Below, piece after piece: positions 9,921-18,220 of a stretch of 64,000 bases of DNA. Below the pieces are notes generated by a model. That model was not told the DNA's origin. It was given only the letters and a program-made list of their open reading frames with translations, and made no database searches. The translations under genes were made by a program, and so were the position numbers. Origin of the DNA: Parabacteroides sp. Its GTDB lineage: Bacteria; Bacteroidota; Bacteroidia; Bacteroidales; Tannerellaceae. The DNA lies in NCBI GenBank assembly GCA_017481945.1, contig JAFUOJ010000017.1:40375-104374 (forward strand), in the 5' to 3' direction. Positions within the stretch are counted from its first letter, which is position 1. Every line of letters starts with the position of its first letter.

Positions 9921-10550
9921 TTACCATTGTTTGTAATCTTCGATGGTAACCTTTTCAAAGTTGGGAATGACTTGGTAGACTTTGTCCTGAATAGCTTCCT
10001 GTGGATTGGTCGTACTAAGCCCGATTACTCGCATACCTGCATTATTCCCTGACTGAATACCTGCGAAAGAGTCTTCAAAAACTAAACAGTCTTCCGGTGC
10101 TTTTTGTAGATCTTTTGCGGCTAATAAGTAACACATCGGGTCCGGTTTCCCTTGTGTGATTCGGTCGGCACTGACAATTGTGTCGAATGTCTTTTCTAAA
10201 TTTAAAAGACGAAGTGCCCGGTTTAGCTTGGCATTGTCTGAACTGGTGACTAATCCGATCTTTACTCCGTTCTCTTTAAGTAGTTGGATAAATTCTAAAG
10301 CTCCCGGAACTGTGGGGAAAGGCATTTGTTGTTCAAACTCAGTTGCATTGCGTATGATTTCTTCTTGTTCAGCCTTTGGACGGTCAGAAAAGAAGTTTTT
10401 AATGATGGAAGGCAGAGTTGTTCCTTTGATATGTGCTGCGAAATTGGGGATTCCTGTATGGTATCGTTCTCCCATTTCATTCCAATAGAGATCATAAATA
10501 GGCTCAGTGTCAACTATAACACCGTCAAAATCGAAAAAAGCAGTTTTCAT
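9921..10550 (-). CDS. HAD-superfamily sugar-phosphatase/phosphoglucomutase-like protein
   Basis: This 209-residue protein is a HAD hydrolase of the beta-phosphoglucomutase/sugar phosphatase kind. Motif I is FFDFDGVIVDTEP at the N-terminus (nucleophile D8, acid/base D10), motif II is VTSSDNAK, the motif III lysine lies in GKPDPMCY, and motif IV is VFEDSFAGIQSG. A helical cap domain sits between motifs I and II. The frame is open further upstream, but ATG at 10548-10550 gives the canonical start and a promoter box lies just before it. It diverges from the DUF1080 lipoprotein gene. The substrate is unknown. Confidence 0.88.
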   Translation of the reverse strand: MKTAFFDFDGVIVDTEPIYDLYWNEMGERYHTGIPNFAAHIKGTTLPSIIKNFFSDRPKAEQEEIIRNATEFEQQMPFPTVPGALEFIQLLKENGVKIGLVTSSDNAKLNRALRLLNLEKTFDTIVSADRITQGKPDPMCYLLAAKDLQKAPEDCLVFEDSFAGIQSGNNAGMRVIGLSTTNPQEAIQDKVYQVIPNFEKVTIEDYKQW

Positions 10551-10583
10551 ATTTATTTTGAGTAGATTTATAAAAATAAAGCG

Positions 10584-10600
10584 CAAAGATACTAACTTTG
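10584..10600. promoter_or_regulatory. Back-to-back -7 boxes for the divergent HAD and DUF1080 genes
   Basis: The minus-strand box TATCTTTG (10584-10591) and the plus-strand box TAACTTTG (10593-10600) both match TAnnTTTG and are one base apart. They are about 34 bp from the HAD start and 33 bp from the lipoprotein start. No matching -33 TTTG was seen, so these are boxes only. Confidence 0.55.
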
Positions 10601-10632
10601 TATAAATAAATTTTTTACAAGTAATAGAAAGT

Positions 10633-11442
10633 ATGAAAAAGTATCTACCGATGGCAGCTGCTTCTTTGGCGATATTATGCGCAGCTTGCCAGCCGAATAA
10701 CAAATCGGCAAATGCAGACTCTACCAGTTTACAGAACACACAACAAGCAGAAGTGGCTCTTAATACCCTTTCTGAAAGTGAAAAAGCCGCAGGTTGGAAA
10801 TTATTATTTGACGGAAGTACAACGAAAGGTTGGCGCGGAGCAGGACAAGAAACTTTCCCGGAGTTTGGTTGGAAGATTGATAATGGGGAGCTTCAAGTGA
10901 TTAAGAAAGCAGATTTAAATGGTCAGAAGGGACGCGATATTGTGACTGTTGATCAGTACACCTATTTTGAATTGAGTTTTGAATTTAAGCTGACTCCGGG
11001 AGCAAATAGTGGTGTGAAGTACAGAGTATTGGAAAGTGAAAAGAGAAAAGGGTTTGCTTTCGGACCGGAATATCAGGTGTTGGATGACGAATTACATCCG
11101 GACGCTAAGCTGTTTACTTCCGTACCGGGCAGCCGTACTGTTGCAGGTTTGTATGATATTATAGCTCCTCAGGAGAAGAAAGTGAAAGCAGTAGGGGAGT
11201 GGAACCAAGGTGTTATTAAGGTGTTACCAAATAAACATGTGGAACATTGGCTGAATGGTCAGAAGACAGTTGAATATGATTGGGGTTCAGAAGCCTTTAT
11301 GGAACAGGTGAAAGGTAGTAAATTCATCAAAGACGCTTATGCTGAATTTGGTCCTTTTGGTACGGCAGAAAAAGGACATATTCTTCTTCAATATCATGAA
11401 GACGCTGTTGCTTTTAGAAATATAAAGATTAGAGAATTATAA
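10633..11442 (+). CDS. DUF1080 lipoprotein (3-keto-disaccharide hydrolase-like)
   Basis: This 269-residue protein has a lipoprotein signal (LCAAC, acylated Cys near residue 20), a short polar linker and one DUF1080 domain (about 50-269): GWKLLFDGSTTKGWRG, FELSFEFKLTPGANSGVKYRV, EYQVLDDELHPDAK, AGLYDIIAP, GEWNQGVIKVLPN, the HWLNG segment and FRNIKIREL at the end. DUF1080 has a concanavalin-like fold, and members hydrolyse 3-keto-glycosides made by Gfo/Idh oxidoreductases. The same domain occurs twice in the protein at 41410-44877. It is probably periplasmic or surface anchored. No oxidoreductase lies beside it here. Confidence 0.85.
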   Translation: MKKYLPMAAASLAILCAACQPNNKSANADSTSLQNTQQAEVALNTLSESEKAAGWKLLFDGSTTKGWRGAGQETFPEFGWKIDNGELQVIKKADLNGQKGRDIVTVDQYTYFELSFEFKLTPGANSGVKYRVLESEKRKGFAFGPEYQVLDDELHPDAKLFTSVPGSRTVAGLYDIIAPQEKKVKAVGEWNQGVIKVLPNKHVEHWLNGQKTVEYDWGSEAFMEQVKGSKFIKDAYAEFGPFGTAEKGHILLQYHEDAVAFRNIKIREL

Positions 11443-11453
11443 AGAAAAGAGAC

Positions 11454-11490
11454 AAAAAAGGTTGATAGTTCTGAGCTATCAACCTTTTTT
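11454..11490. terminator. Bidirectional intrinsic terminator
   Basis: A perfect 15-bp inverted repeat (AAAAAAGGTTGATAG at 11454-11468, complement at 11476-11490) separates the convergent DUF1080 and ArnT-like genes and carries A and T runs on both sides. Confidence 0.9.
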
Positions 11491-11493
11491 ATG

Positions 11494-13257
11494 TTACTTC
11501 TTAGAGAAACTGCACAGAACAATTCGGTCTCGAACGTCTGCAATTACATTCGGAGTTGAGGTGAGTTCTTGGAATGTATAGCGGTTTCCGTAGTTTTCCA
11601 ATACCTTTTCCATATCTTTTACTCGGCAGAAGAAAAATCCGTTTGCCGGTTGTTCCTGACCGAAGTTATGAAACTTGTTTCCTAAATAGAAATTCAATCC
11701 ATATAGATTAGCGTACGTTTTCAACTCGTTCATCACGTACATATTTGTTTCATCCAAAGGATATTCTTTCTGAACTTGCTCCGCAAATGGGCGAGCAGAG
11801 CTGCCTTTGCGGATACCACGCATAACAATTCCGTCAATAAGTAGGTTAATTGAGAAGGTCAATGCGATAGTTGCATATAGGATTTTGATATTGATTTTTT
11901 TGAGTAACTGATAGAAAACCGTAACTAAAATAGCAACAACTACCAACAGGATTGTAATGGTTAGTGCTCCCGGATGTATAAACATATTGGAAGCATATTC
12001 AACCATTTCCAACGTAGATTGACGACTTGTGTATTGACTAACGAGTTCAACCGGATGAATGATACCCACCATTGTCCCTCCGATAATAAGAAGAACGACA
12101 GAGGTAATCGCTGCTAAAAATGTAGCAAATATACGAGTTACTTTAGTCCGATACTCCGTAATATAGAGCGCATATTGGGCTAAGAAAATTGCAATGAACG
12201 GATAAGCCGGCATTAAATATACGCTTCGTTTGCTGGAAGGTATGGAATAGAAGAAAATAATACAAACCAATGCTACCAAACTAAAGAGTTTCTCTTTCTC
12301 CATATTCTGAATGTAGTTCCAGATCTGTTTTAAAGAATCTTTGACTGATTTCTCCGGTTTATGCAATTTCAAGCCGAATAAAGAGAAAAAGAAGAAGATT
12401 GTCCAAGGAATAAATCCGGTAGCCAATGTCATAAAGTTGTACCAAACACCATTTTCATGTCCTAAATCGTAATTGATATTAGGAGTATTCAAATGGAAGA
12501 AGCGCCCGAAGTTTTCCGCCAAAACTACGTTTAGAAAATCTTCACCTCCCTGTTTCCACGCTGCAATATACCAAAGCGATGGTAAGAAAAGGGAAGATAT
12601 TCCCGAATAAAGTAATGTTTTGAAAATCTTTAAATAGGAATATTTTCGGAGCATAAGCAGATAAACGGCGAAAACAAAAAGCGGTAAGATAACTCCAACG
12701 GGGCCTTTTGTCAGGATCGCACACCCCAATAATGCGGGGATTGTAATAGGGAGTCCTTTCAATTCCAGCTGATCTTCCCATCGGTAAAGCTGGTACAATC
12801 CGATGACCATAAAGGTCGTTAGCAACATATCTACACGGGTTGTCATCCCGGCTCGATGGAGTTCTACGCAGGTAATCATCAACAATGTTGCGATAAAAGC
12901 TTGTTGAAACTTGAGCCGTTTCCCGAAAAAGACCAATGTAAAACCGATCAATACGATAAAAGCTAAAGCGGAAGGGAGCCGAGAAGTAAACTCAGAAACA
13001 TACCCTTGCGGTAAAGAAGCAGCAGCCATTAACCAATGTGCCAAAGGAGGTTTATAGGCAAATTCATTGGCATATACCTCTGGTAAAATCCAGTTATCGG
13101 TTTCTAACATCGAAACAGCTACGGCAGCTTCACGCGGTTCTCCCTTTGTTGAGAAATCTCCTAAACCAATCCAGGGCAAGATAGATATTATACAAATGAT
13201 AATAACCATCGTTACCGGCTTTTGCAGGTAGAGATATTGAAGATTAGGTGTTCGCAT
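11494..13257 (-). CDS. ArnT/PMT-family membrane glycosyltransferase (GT83-like)
   Basis: This 587-residue polytopic protein has about 12 hydrophobic segments. The first periplasmic loop carries the PMT/ArnT signature GDFSTKGEPREAAVAVSML, followed by YKPPLAHWLMAA. Family members move a sugar from a polyprenyl-phosphate carrier onto lipid A or another envelope acceptor on the periplasmic face. The soluble C-terminal part (about 480-587) is typical of bacterial GT83-like proteins. The donor sugar cannot be read, so calling it an L-Ara4N transferase is not justified. It seems to be monocistronic, ending at the shared terminator. Confidence 0.82.
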   Translation of the reverse strand: MRTPNLQYLYLQKPVTMVIIICIISILPWIGLGDFSTKGEPREAAVAVSMLETDNWILPEVYANEFAYKPPLAHWLMAAASLPQGYVSEFTSRLPSALAFIVLIGFTLVFFGKRLKFQQAFIATLLMITCVELHRAGMTTRVDMLLTTFMVIGLYQLYRWEDQLELKGLPITIPALLGCAILTKGPVGVILPLFVFAVYLLMLRKYSYLKIFKTLLYSGISSLFLPSLWYIAAWKQGGEDFLNVVLAENFGRFFHLNTPNINYDLGHENGVWYNFMTLATGFIPWTIFFFFSLFGLKLHKPEKSVKDSLKQIWNYIQNMEKEKLFSLVALVCIIFFYSIPSSKRSVYLMPAYPFIAIFLAQYALYITEYRTKVTRIFATFLAAITSVVLLIIGGTMVGIIHPVELVSQYTSRQSTLEMVEYASNMFIHPGALTITILLVVVAILVTVFYQLLKKINIKILYATIALTFSINLLIDGIVMRGIRKGSSARPFAEQVQKEYPLDETNMYVMNELKTYANLYGLNFYLGNKFHNFGQEQPANGFFFCRVKDMEKVLENYGNRYTFQELTSTPNVIADVRDRIVLCSFSKK

Positions 13258-13358
13258 AACTTGAATTAATAAAGAGCTTTCACTCCATTCTAACCATTTT
13301 AATTAAAATGCAAAAGAAAGACTTTTTACGGACATTTCTTCCGTTTTCAGAAATTTTA

Positions 13359-14918
13359 TTATGTTCCTAAACATGTTTTGATGGAAGTTCGAATGATTTC
13401 TGCGTCCTCTTTGTTCTCCTTTAGTATAGAAAGAATCAAATTTAAGTAGCTTTCTTTATTGCTGATACCACAGATTTTACACAATTGAGATTGTGGTAAC
13501 ATCCCTTTTTGATTGTAGACTCGGAGAATGTTTGGATAGTCTCCGCTCTCGGCATATTGAGTAAACTGCTCTTTTAATCCATTATAGATTTCTTCGACAT
13601 GCACCGTTTCACGAATACTTTCTACATGCTCTGTCAGCTCTTCGACTGTACTCATTTTGCGATTTAAAGCCGTTTCCAACTTCTTTTGTACGCGGTGTCG
13701 TGCGTGAAGCAGCACTTGACTTTCCAGATCTTTGAGGAAAAGTTTGATGACATTTTCTTTGACCTGATTAAAAATTTGGTTGGGATCTTTCATCAAACGG
13801 CTGGCAACGGTTTTGATAACAGGTTCCAACATAAGCAGGTTTTCGACTTCTGCTACGTCTGGGACATAGATCTGTTGCTCGCGTAGATAGGCAATTTCTC
13901 CCTCGGTCCGGCGATCTCGGTCTACAATTCCTTTGGAATCCAACGTATGAAAGTCTTTTAGTTGGGCGAAAGCTTTGGTGGTTTCAATTACCTTTTGGCA
14001 GCCTCCCATCGGCTTCACTTTGTAATCCGGGAAGATCAAAGGATATAGTCTACTGTCGATACTATTAGAATCTGTCCCTTCAATAAATAGAATTGGTTTG
14101 CGGCTTCCGAGGATTTCCATGTAAACCTCTTCCGGGAAACTATCCTTACTTTCAATTAATTCATAATCCCAAATGTGCGTATCTCCATTGTAAGAACGAA
14201 TCCAAATCCGTTTACTATTGTCACGAGAGGCAGCAAAATCAATATCATGCGTCAGGTAAACATACGTACAGTCGGGACGCAAAGCTTCAATTTCATCCCA
14301 CAAAGGATTCTTTATCGAGTCATGTAAAAGAATTTCCGGCTCCTCAATAATAAGTAAAGCCTGTTCGGGTGCGCACAGAACAGCACCGATTAGATAGAAT
14401 ACCAGCTTTTCGCCATCACTCATTCTGCCTGCCGTATAGGAATCTCCATCCCGATAGGTTGACGCTAATTCTATAAAACCAGACTTGCGAATCAACCGAT
14501 TATGCGGAAACATCTTTTCCCAAATCGTCTGAATACGGTCGATTTTTGTGATGGGAGGGAGCTGCTCCGGATGAGATTTACAATCCTCTTTATATTGAAC
14601 TGCTGCTTCAAACTCTTCCGTCTGCAGATGTAAAATCAACTTCTCATATTCTGAAAGGCGAGGCATAAACAGTCGCTCAGCTATCATAGATTGAAGCCGA
14701 GTTAGTTCATTTCCTTCTGTTGGAATCTTAGGTTCCTCGCTACTTAAAAAGAGAGAATGCATTCCCGAAATCCATACACTTTTATCCGCATAATGTTGAT
14801 GTAGGTTTCTGCCAAAAGAGCTTTTGCCAGAACCATTAGCTCCTAAAACGACTAATACTTTGGTATCTAAAGTAATCGGAGCCGTAGTATTTTGATTGGT
14901 AGGAAGAATAAGTTCCAT
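13359..14918 (-). CDS. ABC-type ATPase fused to a DUF4435/TOPRIM-like domain (PARIS-like candidate)
   Basis: From ATG 14918 the protein has 519 residues; a TTG at 14945 would add nine. The first half is an ABC/SMC-like ATPase: Walker A GANGSGKSS (26-34), an ABC signature-like SDGEK (167-171), Walker B ALLIIEEPE (187-195) and an LTHD switch histidine (222-225). The second half resembles DUF4435, an OLD-type TOPRIM relative, with ILFIEGTDSNSID (E280) and VDRDRR (D333, D335) as likely metal ligands. In the PARIS anti-phage system, AriA is an ATPase and AriB a DUF4435 nuclease, and fused forms are known. Here they are one short protein with no obvious defence neighbour, so the role is inferred from domains only. 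Confidence 0.7.
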   Translation of the reverse strand: MELILPTNQNTTAPITLDTKVLVVLGANGSGKSSFGRNLHQHYADKSVWISGMHSLFLSSEEPKIPTEGNELTRLQSMIAERLFMPRLSEYEKLILHLQTEEFEAAVQYKEDCKSHPEQLPPITKIDRIQTIWEKMFPHNRLIRKSGFIELASTYRDGDSYTAGRMSDGEKLVFYLIGAVLCAPEQALLIIEEPEILLHDSIKNPLWDEIEALRPDCTYVYLTHDIDFAASRDNSKRIWIRSYNGDTHIWDYELIESKDSFPEEVYMEILGSRKPILFIEGTDSNSIDSRLYPLIFPDYKVKPMGGCQKVIETTKAFAQLKDFHTLDSKGIVDRDRRTEGEIAYLREQQIYVPDVAEVENLLMLEPVIKTVASRLMKDPNQIFNQVKENVIKLFLKDLESQVLLHARHRVQKKLETALNRKMSTVEELTEHVESIRETVHVEEIYNGLKEQFTQYAESGDYPNILRVYNQKGMLPQSQLCKICGISNKESYLNLILSILKENKEDAEIIRTSIKTCLGT

Positions 14919-14997
14919 AAGCTGGTTCTTGATTAGTTTTTCCAAAGATAGGGAATTTTTTCATTAAAGAAATGGTCTTGGAAATGGATTCTATATT

Positions 14998-15438
14998 TTA
15001 ATTATGTTGAGTAATAACTAAATCATCTATAGGATGTCCTCCTGCATTAAGACAAATTCTTATAATTCTATCGTTCTTTGTCTTGTTTTCATCAATACAA
15101 ACGTTCAGTTTTGAATTTTCTTGTTTTAAAGAAAAGAAGTTCCCATTTAGTTCTTTTTCATAGGTGTTAGTTTCTAATCCTTTGATAAATGTGTTATAAA
15201 TAACAGTGTCTTGTTCGTTTTCTGTAATACAAACTTTTTCGATACCCCAGAAGAAATATTTCGCTTCTCCAGTCTCATTAACTATGGTAAAAATATGATT
15301 GTATTCATCTGAAGAAATTACCAATTCAGGATTCCCACAATCATAATATAACATTTCTCCTATGCCTGTTACATCTTTGTTTTCGTTACAAGAGAAAAAG
15401 CAAAATATACATAATATAGTAATAACGATTTTTTTCAT
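14998..15438 (-). CDS. Small lipoprotein with a BACON-like C-terminus
   Basis: This 146-residue protein has a lipoprotein signal (MKKIVITILCIFCFFSC, acylated Cys17). The C-terminal stretch, KLNVCIDENKTKND through AGGHPIDDLVITQHN, has the pattern of a BACON-type immunoglobulin-like domain, whose strands typically end in an ITVTQ-like motif. It lies 79 bp upstream of the ATPase gene on the same strand, so the two may be transcribed together, but no functional link is evident. No specific function is recognised. Confidence 0.6.
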   Translation of the reverse strand: MKKIVITILCIFCFFSCNENKDVTGIGEMLYYDCGNPELVISSDEYNHIFTIVNETGEAKYFFWGIEKVCITENEQDTVIYNTFIKGLETNTYEKELNGNFFSLKQENSKLNVCIDENKTKNDRIIRICLNAGGHPIDDLVITQHN

Positions 15439-15691
15439 TTTAGGTGATTTTAATTAATGAATAATATTTAGGGTACAAGTAAATAAAAAAACTACAGAAG
15501 AAAAACAAAATGGTCGTTTTTTGTGATTTTTTGTGTCATCTACAAGGTTGAATAACTAAAATAACGTTGTTGAATTGTCTGTAGGATGGAATTGAAAGAA
15601 AGAATTAACTCCCTTGTTTGATAAAATTTTTTTCGATAGCTGTTATCGAATCTTCCGTGAATCATCTCTTTTTATTTTGTGAACAGTCCTT

Positions 15692-15699
15692 TACTTTTG
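15692..15699 (+). promoter_or_regulatory. -7 box for the ThrE-type exporter operon
   Basis: TACTTTTG at 15692-15699 fits TAnnTTTG exactly and lies about 28 bp before the first small reading frame. A TTTT rather than TTTG occupies the -33 position. The rest of the 289-bp gap from 15439 shows AT-rich sequence and no other feature. Confidence 0.45.
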
Positions 15700-15727
15700 C
15701 CGGTGTTTTTAAAAAGATAAAATTAAT

Positions 15728-15916
15728 ATGAGTGAACCGATGATTGTATGGGCTATTATCATTGCAGTTTTGGTTTTAGCTTTTGTGTTTAGAGTGATTG
15801 AGAAGTTTCGTAAGATGACGAAGCGAAAGAGCCACATTATAGAATGTGGTACAGAGAAGGAGATGTTTTTTTGTCCGGGCGATAAAAGAATATGGGATGA
15901 ATTCGATGATATGTAA
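15728..15916 (+). CDS. Small single-pass membrane protein leading the ThrE genes
   Basis: This 62-residue protein has one N-terminal membrane segment (about 6-22, IVWAIIIAVLVLAFVFRVI) and a basic then acidic tail. Its stop codon overlaps the preferred start of the ThrE gene by 11 nt, which suggests translational coupling, and a promoter box lies just upstream. It could be an accessory subunit of the exporter or a leader peptide; no family is recognised. Confidence 0.55.
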   Translation: MSEPMIVWAIIIAVLVLAFVFRVIEKFRKMTKRKSHIIECGTEKEMFFCPGDKRIWDEFDDM

Positions 15917-16703
15917 ACCGACAGAATCTTCCGTTTATCTCCCTTCCATCAAAGAGCTTTGCATATTTCTTTCTGATTATGCAGCCGGGCTATTGGGATG
16001 TGGAGCCACTTGTATTCGGATTGAAAAGAACATAACTCGAATTTCCCTGTTTTTCGGCTATGATTCCGAAATGACAATTATGCCTTCGCATATCCATTTG
16101 ACTATTTGGAACAAAGAGCATACGGACTCTTATAGCATTATTCGGCGTATGCACAAAACGGGAATCAGTTTTGATATGAATACCAAGTTGAGCAAACTAA
16201 GCTGGGAAATTGCGGATGGTAAAATAGGTTTTCAAGAGGCAACCCTCCTTGCGGAGCGAATCTATCACACTTCTTCCGTCAATCCTCGGGTTGTTCTGTT
16301 CTTGGCTTCGTGTGCTAATGCCTCCTTCTGCCGACTGTTTGGAGGGGATTTTATATCAATGGGAGTCGTTTTTATTGCGACACTCGTCGGTTATTACATC
16401 AAACAAATCATGTTGGAGGATGGAGCAGACGTTCGTTTTGTCTTTTTTTGCTCTGCTTTTTTCTCTTCAGTGATTGGAGCCGGCGGACATATTTTCGGTT
16501 GGGGAACAACTCCTGAAATTGCTTTAGGGACAAGTGTCCTCTATCTGATACCGGGTATTCCCTATATTAATTCGGTAAGCGATATGTTGGATGGACATTA
16601 TATCTGTGCTTTTAGTCGTTTTATGAATGCGATTGTTCTCACAGCTTGTCTTTCAACCGGACTTTGTGGAGGATTATTTTTGATGGGATTAGGTTGTTTT
16701 TAG
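15906..16703 (+). CDS. ThrE-family amino-acid exporter, N-terminal-domain subunit
   Basis: From ATG 15906 the protein has 265 residues; ATG 15897 and GTG 15846 are also open. A cytosolic N-terminal part (YAAGLLGCGATCIRIEKNITRI, about 20-115) precedes five or so membrane segments (about 130-265). This matches the first half of threonine/serine exporters of the ThrE family (Pfam ThrE), which in Corynebacterium is a single protein. The second half is encoded 19 bp downstream, so the transporter is split in two. Likely substrates are threonine, serine or related small molecules, by family only. Confidence 0.8.
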   Translation: MICKPTESSVYLPSIKELCIFLSDYAAGLLGCGATCIRIEKNITRISLFFGYDSEMTIMPSHIHLTIWNKEHTDSYSIIRRMHKTGISFDMNTKLSKLSWEIADGKIGFQEATLLAERIYHTSSVNPRVVLFLASCANASFCRLFGGDFISMGVVFIATLVGYYIKQIMLEDGADVRFVFFCSAFFSSVIGAGGHIFGWGTTPEIALGTSVLYLIPGIPYINSVSDMLDGHYICAFSRFMNAIVLTACLSTGLCGGLFLMGLGCF

Positions 16704-16722
16704 ATACTAAATCAATTATGAT

Positions 16723-17205
16723 ATGTGGATAGATATTTTACAAGACGCTTTTTTTGCCGCTATTGCTGCGATTGGCTTTTCCTGTATTAGCAATCCGCCT
16801 CGAAATTCTTATTGCTATTGTGCTTTTATTGCAGCCGTGGGACATTCTATTCGTTACGTCCTATTAAATAATGAATGGTTACCAATTCATATCATTCTTT
16901 CCAGTACGATTGCTGCTTTTGTGATTGGTTTGTTGGCGGTTTACTTAGCTCCCCATGCGAAATGTCCGGCAGAGACTTGTTTATATCCGGCTTTGTTACC
17001 GATGATTCCGGGGATATACGCCTATCGTACGGTAGCAGCTTTATTACTCTGTTTGTATCATCCGGAAGAAACTTTATTCGGACATTATTTTTATTTATTG
17101 GCTTATAATGGATTTACTTGTATTTTTATTGTTTTAGGAATGGTTATCGGAGCAACAATTCCTATATTTTTGTTTAAAAATACCTCTTTTCAAGCAACAA
17201 GATAA
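16723..17205 (+). CDS. ThrE-family exporter, C-terminal-domain subunit (ThrE_2-like)
   Basis: This 160-residue, four- to five-segment membrane protein matches the C-terminal half of ThrE (ThrE_2, DUF3815-like): FFAAIAAIGFSCISNPPRN and PALLPMIPGIYAYRTVAAL are typical. It lies 19 bp after the N-terminal-domain gene and should assemble with it. A LysR regulator starts 14 bp after its stop, on the same strand. Confidence 0.8.
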   Translation: MWIDILQDAFFAAIAAIGFSCISNPPRNSYCYCAFIAAVGHSIRYVLLNNEWLPIHIILSSTIAAFVIGLLAVYLAPHAKCPAETCLYPALLPMIPGIYAYRTVAALLLCLYHPEETLFGHYFYLLAYNGFTCIFIVLGMVIGATIPIFLFKNTSFQATR

Positions 17206-17219
17206 CGAAATCGTAATTT

Positions 17220-18119
17220 ATGGAACTTCGACAATTGAAATATTTTGTCAAAGCCGCTGAATTGTTAAACTTTTCTGAAGCGGCGAAAGTATTGTGTATA
17301 ACTCAGAGTACCCTTTCTCAACAAATCCGTCAGTTAGAGCAAGAAATGAATGTACAACTCTTTCAACGGAATAGTCATGTAGTCGCATTAACAGAAATAG
17401 GAGAGATCTTACTTCCGCAGGCACAACATACGTTACACGCAGCGGAAACCTGTTTCGATCGTATTCATGATTTGCAGCAATTACTATTAGGAACTCTCAA
17501 TATCGGAGTGACCTTCACGTTTAGTCCCATATTGACTGAAACGTTACTTACCTTTATGAAACAATATCCACACGTGAAACTGAATATCTATTATAAACCG
17601 ATGGCAGAACTAATGGAGTTACTTGAACATCGTGAGGTTGACTTTGTACTGGCATTTAAACCTTCTAAACGGCATGAGGGAATCGAATCTCATGTTTTAT
17701 TTGATAACCATTTGGCTGTTATTGTACATGAAAACCATCCTTTAGCTCAAAAGAAAAAAGTTACGTTAGAAGAGTTGGAAGGGCATGATATTGCTTTGCC
17801 GGCGAAAGGTTTGCAGGCACGTAATGCCTTTGATAAGGTACTCTCTCAATATTTTACCCATTTTAGGATTCGTATTGAACTGAATGAAGTCAATATTTTA
17901 TTGAAGTTGATCAAGCAAAGTAACTTAGTCACTATTCTATCCGAGGCAACGATTCATAACGAACAAGGAGTAAAGGCAATTCCTTTGGATGTTCTTGAGA
18001 ATGAAATGGAGGGGTGTGTACACATGTTGAAGAATGTCTATCGGAAACGAGCGGCACAAGTTTTTATACAGATGTTAAGTGAATCGAATGCAATTCGTGA
18101 ACGTGCTCGTAATTGGTAA
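17220..18119 (+). CDS. LysR-family transcriptional regulator
   Basis: This 299-residue protein has an N-terminal winged helix-turn-helix (MELRQLKYFVKAAELLNFSEAAKVL, then ITQSTLSQQIRQLEQEMNVQLFQR, residues 1-60) and a substrate-binding domain of two lobes (about 90-295). The region is OxyR-like in general form, but the paired redox cysteines of OxyR are not seen, so peroxide sensing is unlikely. Its place at the end of the split ThrE operon, 14 bp after the second subunit, suggests it controls that exporter. A bidirectional terminator follows. Confidence 0.85.
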   Translation: MELRQLKYFVKAAELLNFSEAAKVLCITQSTLSQQIRQLEQEMNVQLFQRNSHVVALTEIGEILLPQAQHTLHAAETCFDRIHDLQQLLLGTLNIGVTFTFSPILTETLLTFMKQYPHVKLNIYYKPMAELMELLEHREVDFVLAFKPSKRHEGIESHVLFDNHLAVIVHENHPLAQKKKVTLEELEGHDIALPAKGLQARNAFDKVLSQYFTHFRIRIELNEVNILLKLIKQSNLVTILSEATIHNEQGVKAIPLDVLENEMEGCVHMLKNVYRKRAAQVFIQMLSESNAIRERARNW

Positions 18120-18156
18120 ATAAAATCTTTTTTTTTAAAGTTTTAGGGGAAAAAAT

Positions 18157-18197
18157 AAAGTCGGAAGAAAACGGAATCGTTTTCCCTCCGACTTTTT
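18157..18197. terminator. Bidirectional terminator between lysR and proS
   Basis: AAAGTCGG (18157-18164) pairs with CCGACTTT (18188-18195) and the inner GAAAAC pairs with GTTTTC, giving an interrupted long stem flanked by A and T runs between two convergent genes. Confidence 0.8.
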
Positions 18198-18220
18198 ATG
18201 TACAATTATGAAGAAATTGC

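Noticed and set aside
11494-13257. Membrane glycosyltransferase as a true L-Ara4N transferase (ArnT)
   Set aside because: No other arn gene is in the window and the donor cannot be read from the sequence; only the family is stated.
17220-18119. LysR protein as OxyR
   Set aside because: The paired regulatory cysteines are not present; the operon context points to the exporter genes.
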